Below, piece after piece: positions 63,511 through 64,000 of a stretch of DNA of 64,000 nt (position 1 is the first letter of the stretch; the number at the start of each line of letters is the position of its first letter). The stretch covers positions 69,501-133,500 of the forward strand of contig NZ_CP130565.1 of the NCBI RefSeq assembly GCF_030534335.1. Direction: 5' to 3'. Below the pieces are notes generated by a model, which searched no databases, was not told where the DNA came from, and saw only the letters and a list, made by a program, of their open reading frames with translations. This stretch comes from Marivirga harenae (GTDB lineage Bacteria > Bacteroidota > Bacteroidia > Cytophagales > Cyclobacteriaceae). The position numbers were made by a program, and so were the translations under genes.

Positions 63511-63825
63511 ACACTTTCTAATTTAAAAGCTTTGAAATAGCTTATAAAAATTGGCTTATGCAAGTTTGATAGCACTCGCTTTCATTAGGATTGACGTAAT
63601 TTAAAAGGAGGGATTTTATAATAAATCACTCATTTTTGCTCAAAGACCATCATTCTAAAACAATGTTTGAATAGTTGCTATGTATGTTATACTAGAAAAT
63701 TGCTGATTACATCATTCAGTCAATAGCATAATTCACGACCTTAAGAAAGTTAAACCCATCTCGTCCTCGTTTGTAACGAGGATGCCTAATCCAAGCATTT
63801 TCAATGCTTAAAAGCCATAAATTAG
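63511..63825. other. 315-base gene-less stretch with a REP palindrome
   Basis: AT-rich. It carries REP copy 3 (63765-63781) just before a transposase remnant. Confidence 0.6.
63765..63781. repeat. REP palindrome, copy 3
   Basis: CCTCGTT-TGT-AACGAGG, a perfect seven-base stem, inside a 40-base surround that matches copy 1. It stands 44 bases before the transposase remnant. Confidence 0.78.
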
Positions 63826-63993
63826 ATGTTTTGGAAAGACGATAATCCTGCAACTGAATTACCCAGCAAGATGATTGATGCGAGAGTTGATTATATTCAT
63901 CAAAATCTTGTAGAAGCCTTAATAGTAGATCATGCAGAAGAGTATGTGTATCGTTCAGCAAGAGATTACTCAGAAAGAAGTGGTTTGGTTTAG
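63826..63993 (+). pseudogene. C-terminal remnant of a REP-associated tyrosine transposase (RAYT)
   Basis: A 55-codon frame, starting MFWKDDNPATELPSK. The segment VDYIHQNLVEALIV plus EEYVYRSARDYSERSGLV matches the standard end of Bacteroidota Y1_Tnp proteins (LDYIHQNPVEAGIV...EDYLYSSARDY..). The conserved Pro and Gly in NPVEAG are lost (NLVEAL), and the catalytic HUH/Tyr part is absent. A decayed copy. Confidence 0.85.
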
Positions 63994-64000
63994 ATTAGCA

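Noticed and set aside
1-64000. tRNA, rRNA, CRISPR arrays, prophage or complete insertion sequence
   Set aside because: None recognised on either strand. The only transposase trace is the RAYT tail at the right edge.

Overview
The window reads as chromosome from a marine-type, low-GC Bacteroidota, most likely a Cytophagales member close to Marivirga or its relatives. This is a judgement from gene content, not a database match. Supporting traits are a T9SS-style C-terminal sorting domain, SusC-like TonB receptor architecture, DUF5777 barrel, two-component propeller kinase with Y_Y_Y domain, scarce Shine-Dalgarno sites, and promoters matching the Bacteroidota pattern TTTG-N19-21-TAnnTTTG. No rRNA, tRNA, CRISPR array or intact transposase is seen.

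Region by region. 1-7.2 kb: a WH-motif hypothetical protein, a propeller histidine kinase, then a leftward set of Rrf2 regulator, di-haem cytochrome with a TsdA/SoxA-like Cys, DUF5777 barrel and haem lipoprotein. 7.5-12.5 kb: glyoxylate shunt aceB-aceA, divergent from a RamB-like XRE regulator, with palindromic AGCGAAT sites over the promoter. 12.6-16.0 kb: leftward thiosulfate operon (two YeeE/YedE half transporters, TsdA cytochrome, outer-membrane porin). 16.2-29.7 kb: pentapeptide protein, CPA1 antiporter, hemL, TPR/periplasmic-binding protein, guaA, TPR-SpoIIE phosphatase, Omp85-like barrel, DUF547 protein and a TIGR04283-type glycosyltransferase. 29.7-33.7 kb: accessory block with a secreted T9SS alpha/beta hydrolase broken by a one-base frame change at A6, a lipoprotein, and duplicated 3' fragments of the glycosyltransferase and the lipoprotein. 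34.0-38.8 kb: operon of SDR, an atypical KAS III lacking the usual His and Asn, SSS symporter and acyl-CoA synthetase. 39.2-44.2 kb: helical-repeat protein, then exported hydrolase plus TonB receptor. 44.3-52.4 kb: complete leftward tryptophan operon trpE-G-D-C-F-B-A plus DAHP synthase. 52.5-53.0 kb: trp leader region and ribosomal protein bTHX. 53.1-58.3 kb: CaCA antiporter, then a tightly coupled C39-like / ATP-grasp / GCS2 / N-formylglutamate amidohydrolase-like operon. 58.5-64 kb: small genes, DUF3179 protein, REP palindromes and the tail of a RAYT-type transposase.

The strongest find is the trp leader. Two short open reading frames, each with three consecutive TGG codons (MQNRKTNINWWWTSKF and MINKLNNAWWWHGIASNTG), are each followed by a strong intrinsic terminator, and a candidate antiterminator pairing exists at each. 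This is a tandem ribosome-mediated attenuator in front of a Bacteroidota trp operon, preceded by a perfect Bacteroidota promoter so close to the first ATG that the leader RNA may be leaderless. Second-tier candidates are the peptide-ligase operon (54216-58330), the atypical KAS III operon, the thiosulfate unit, the glyoxylate operator array and the cytochrome/barrel/lipoprotein set.
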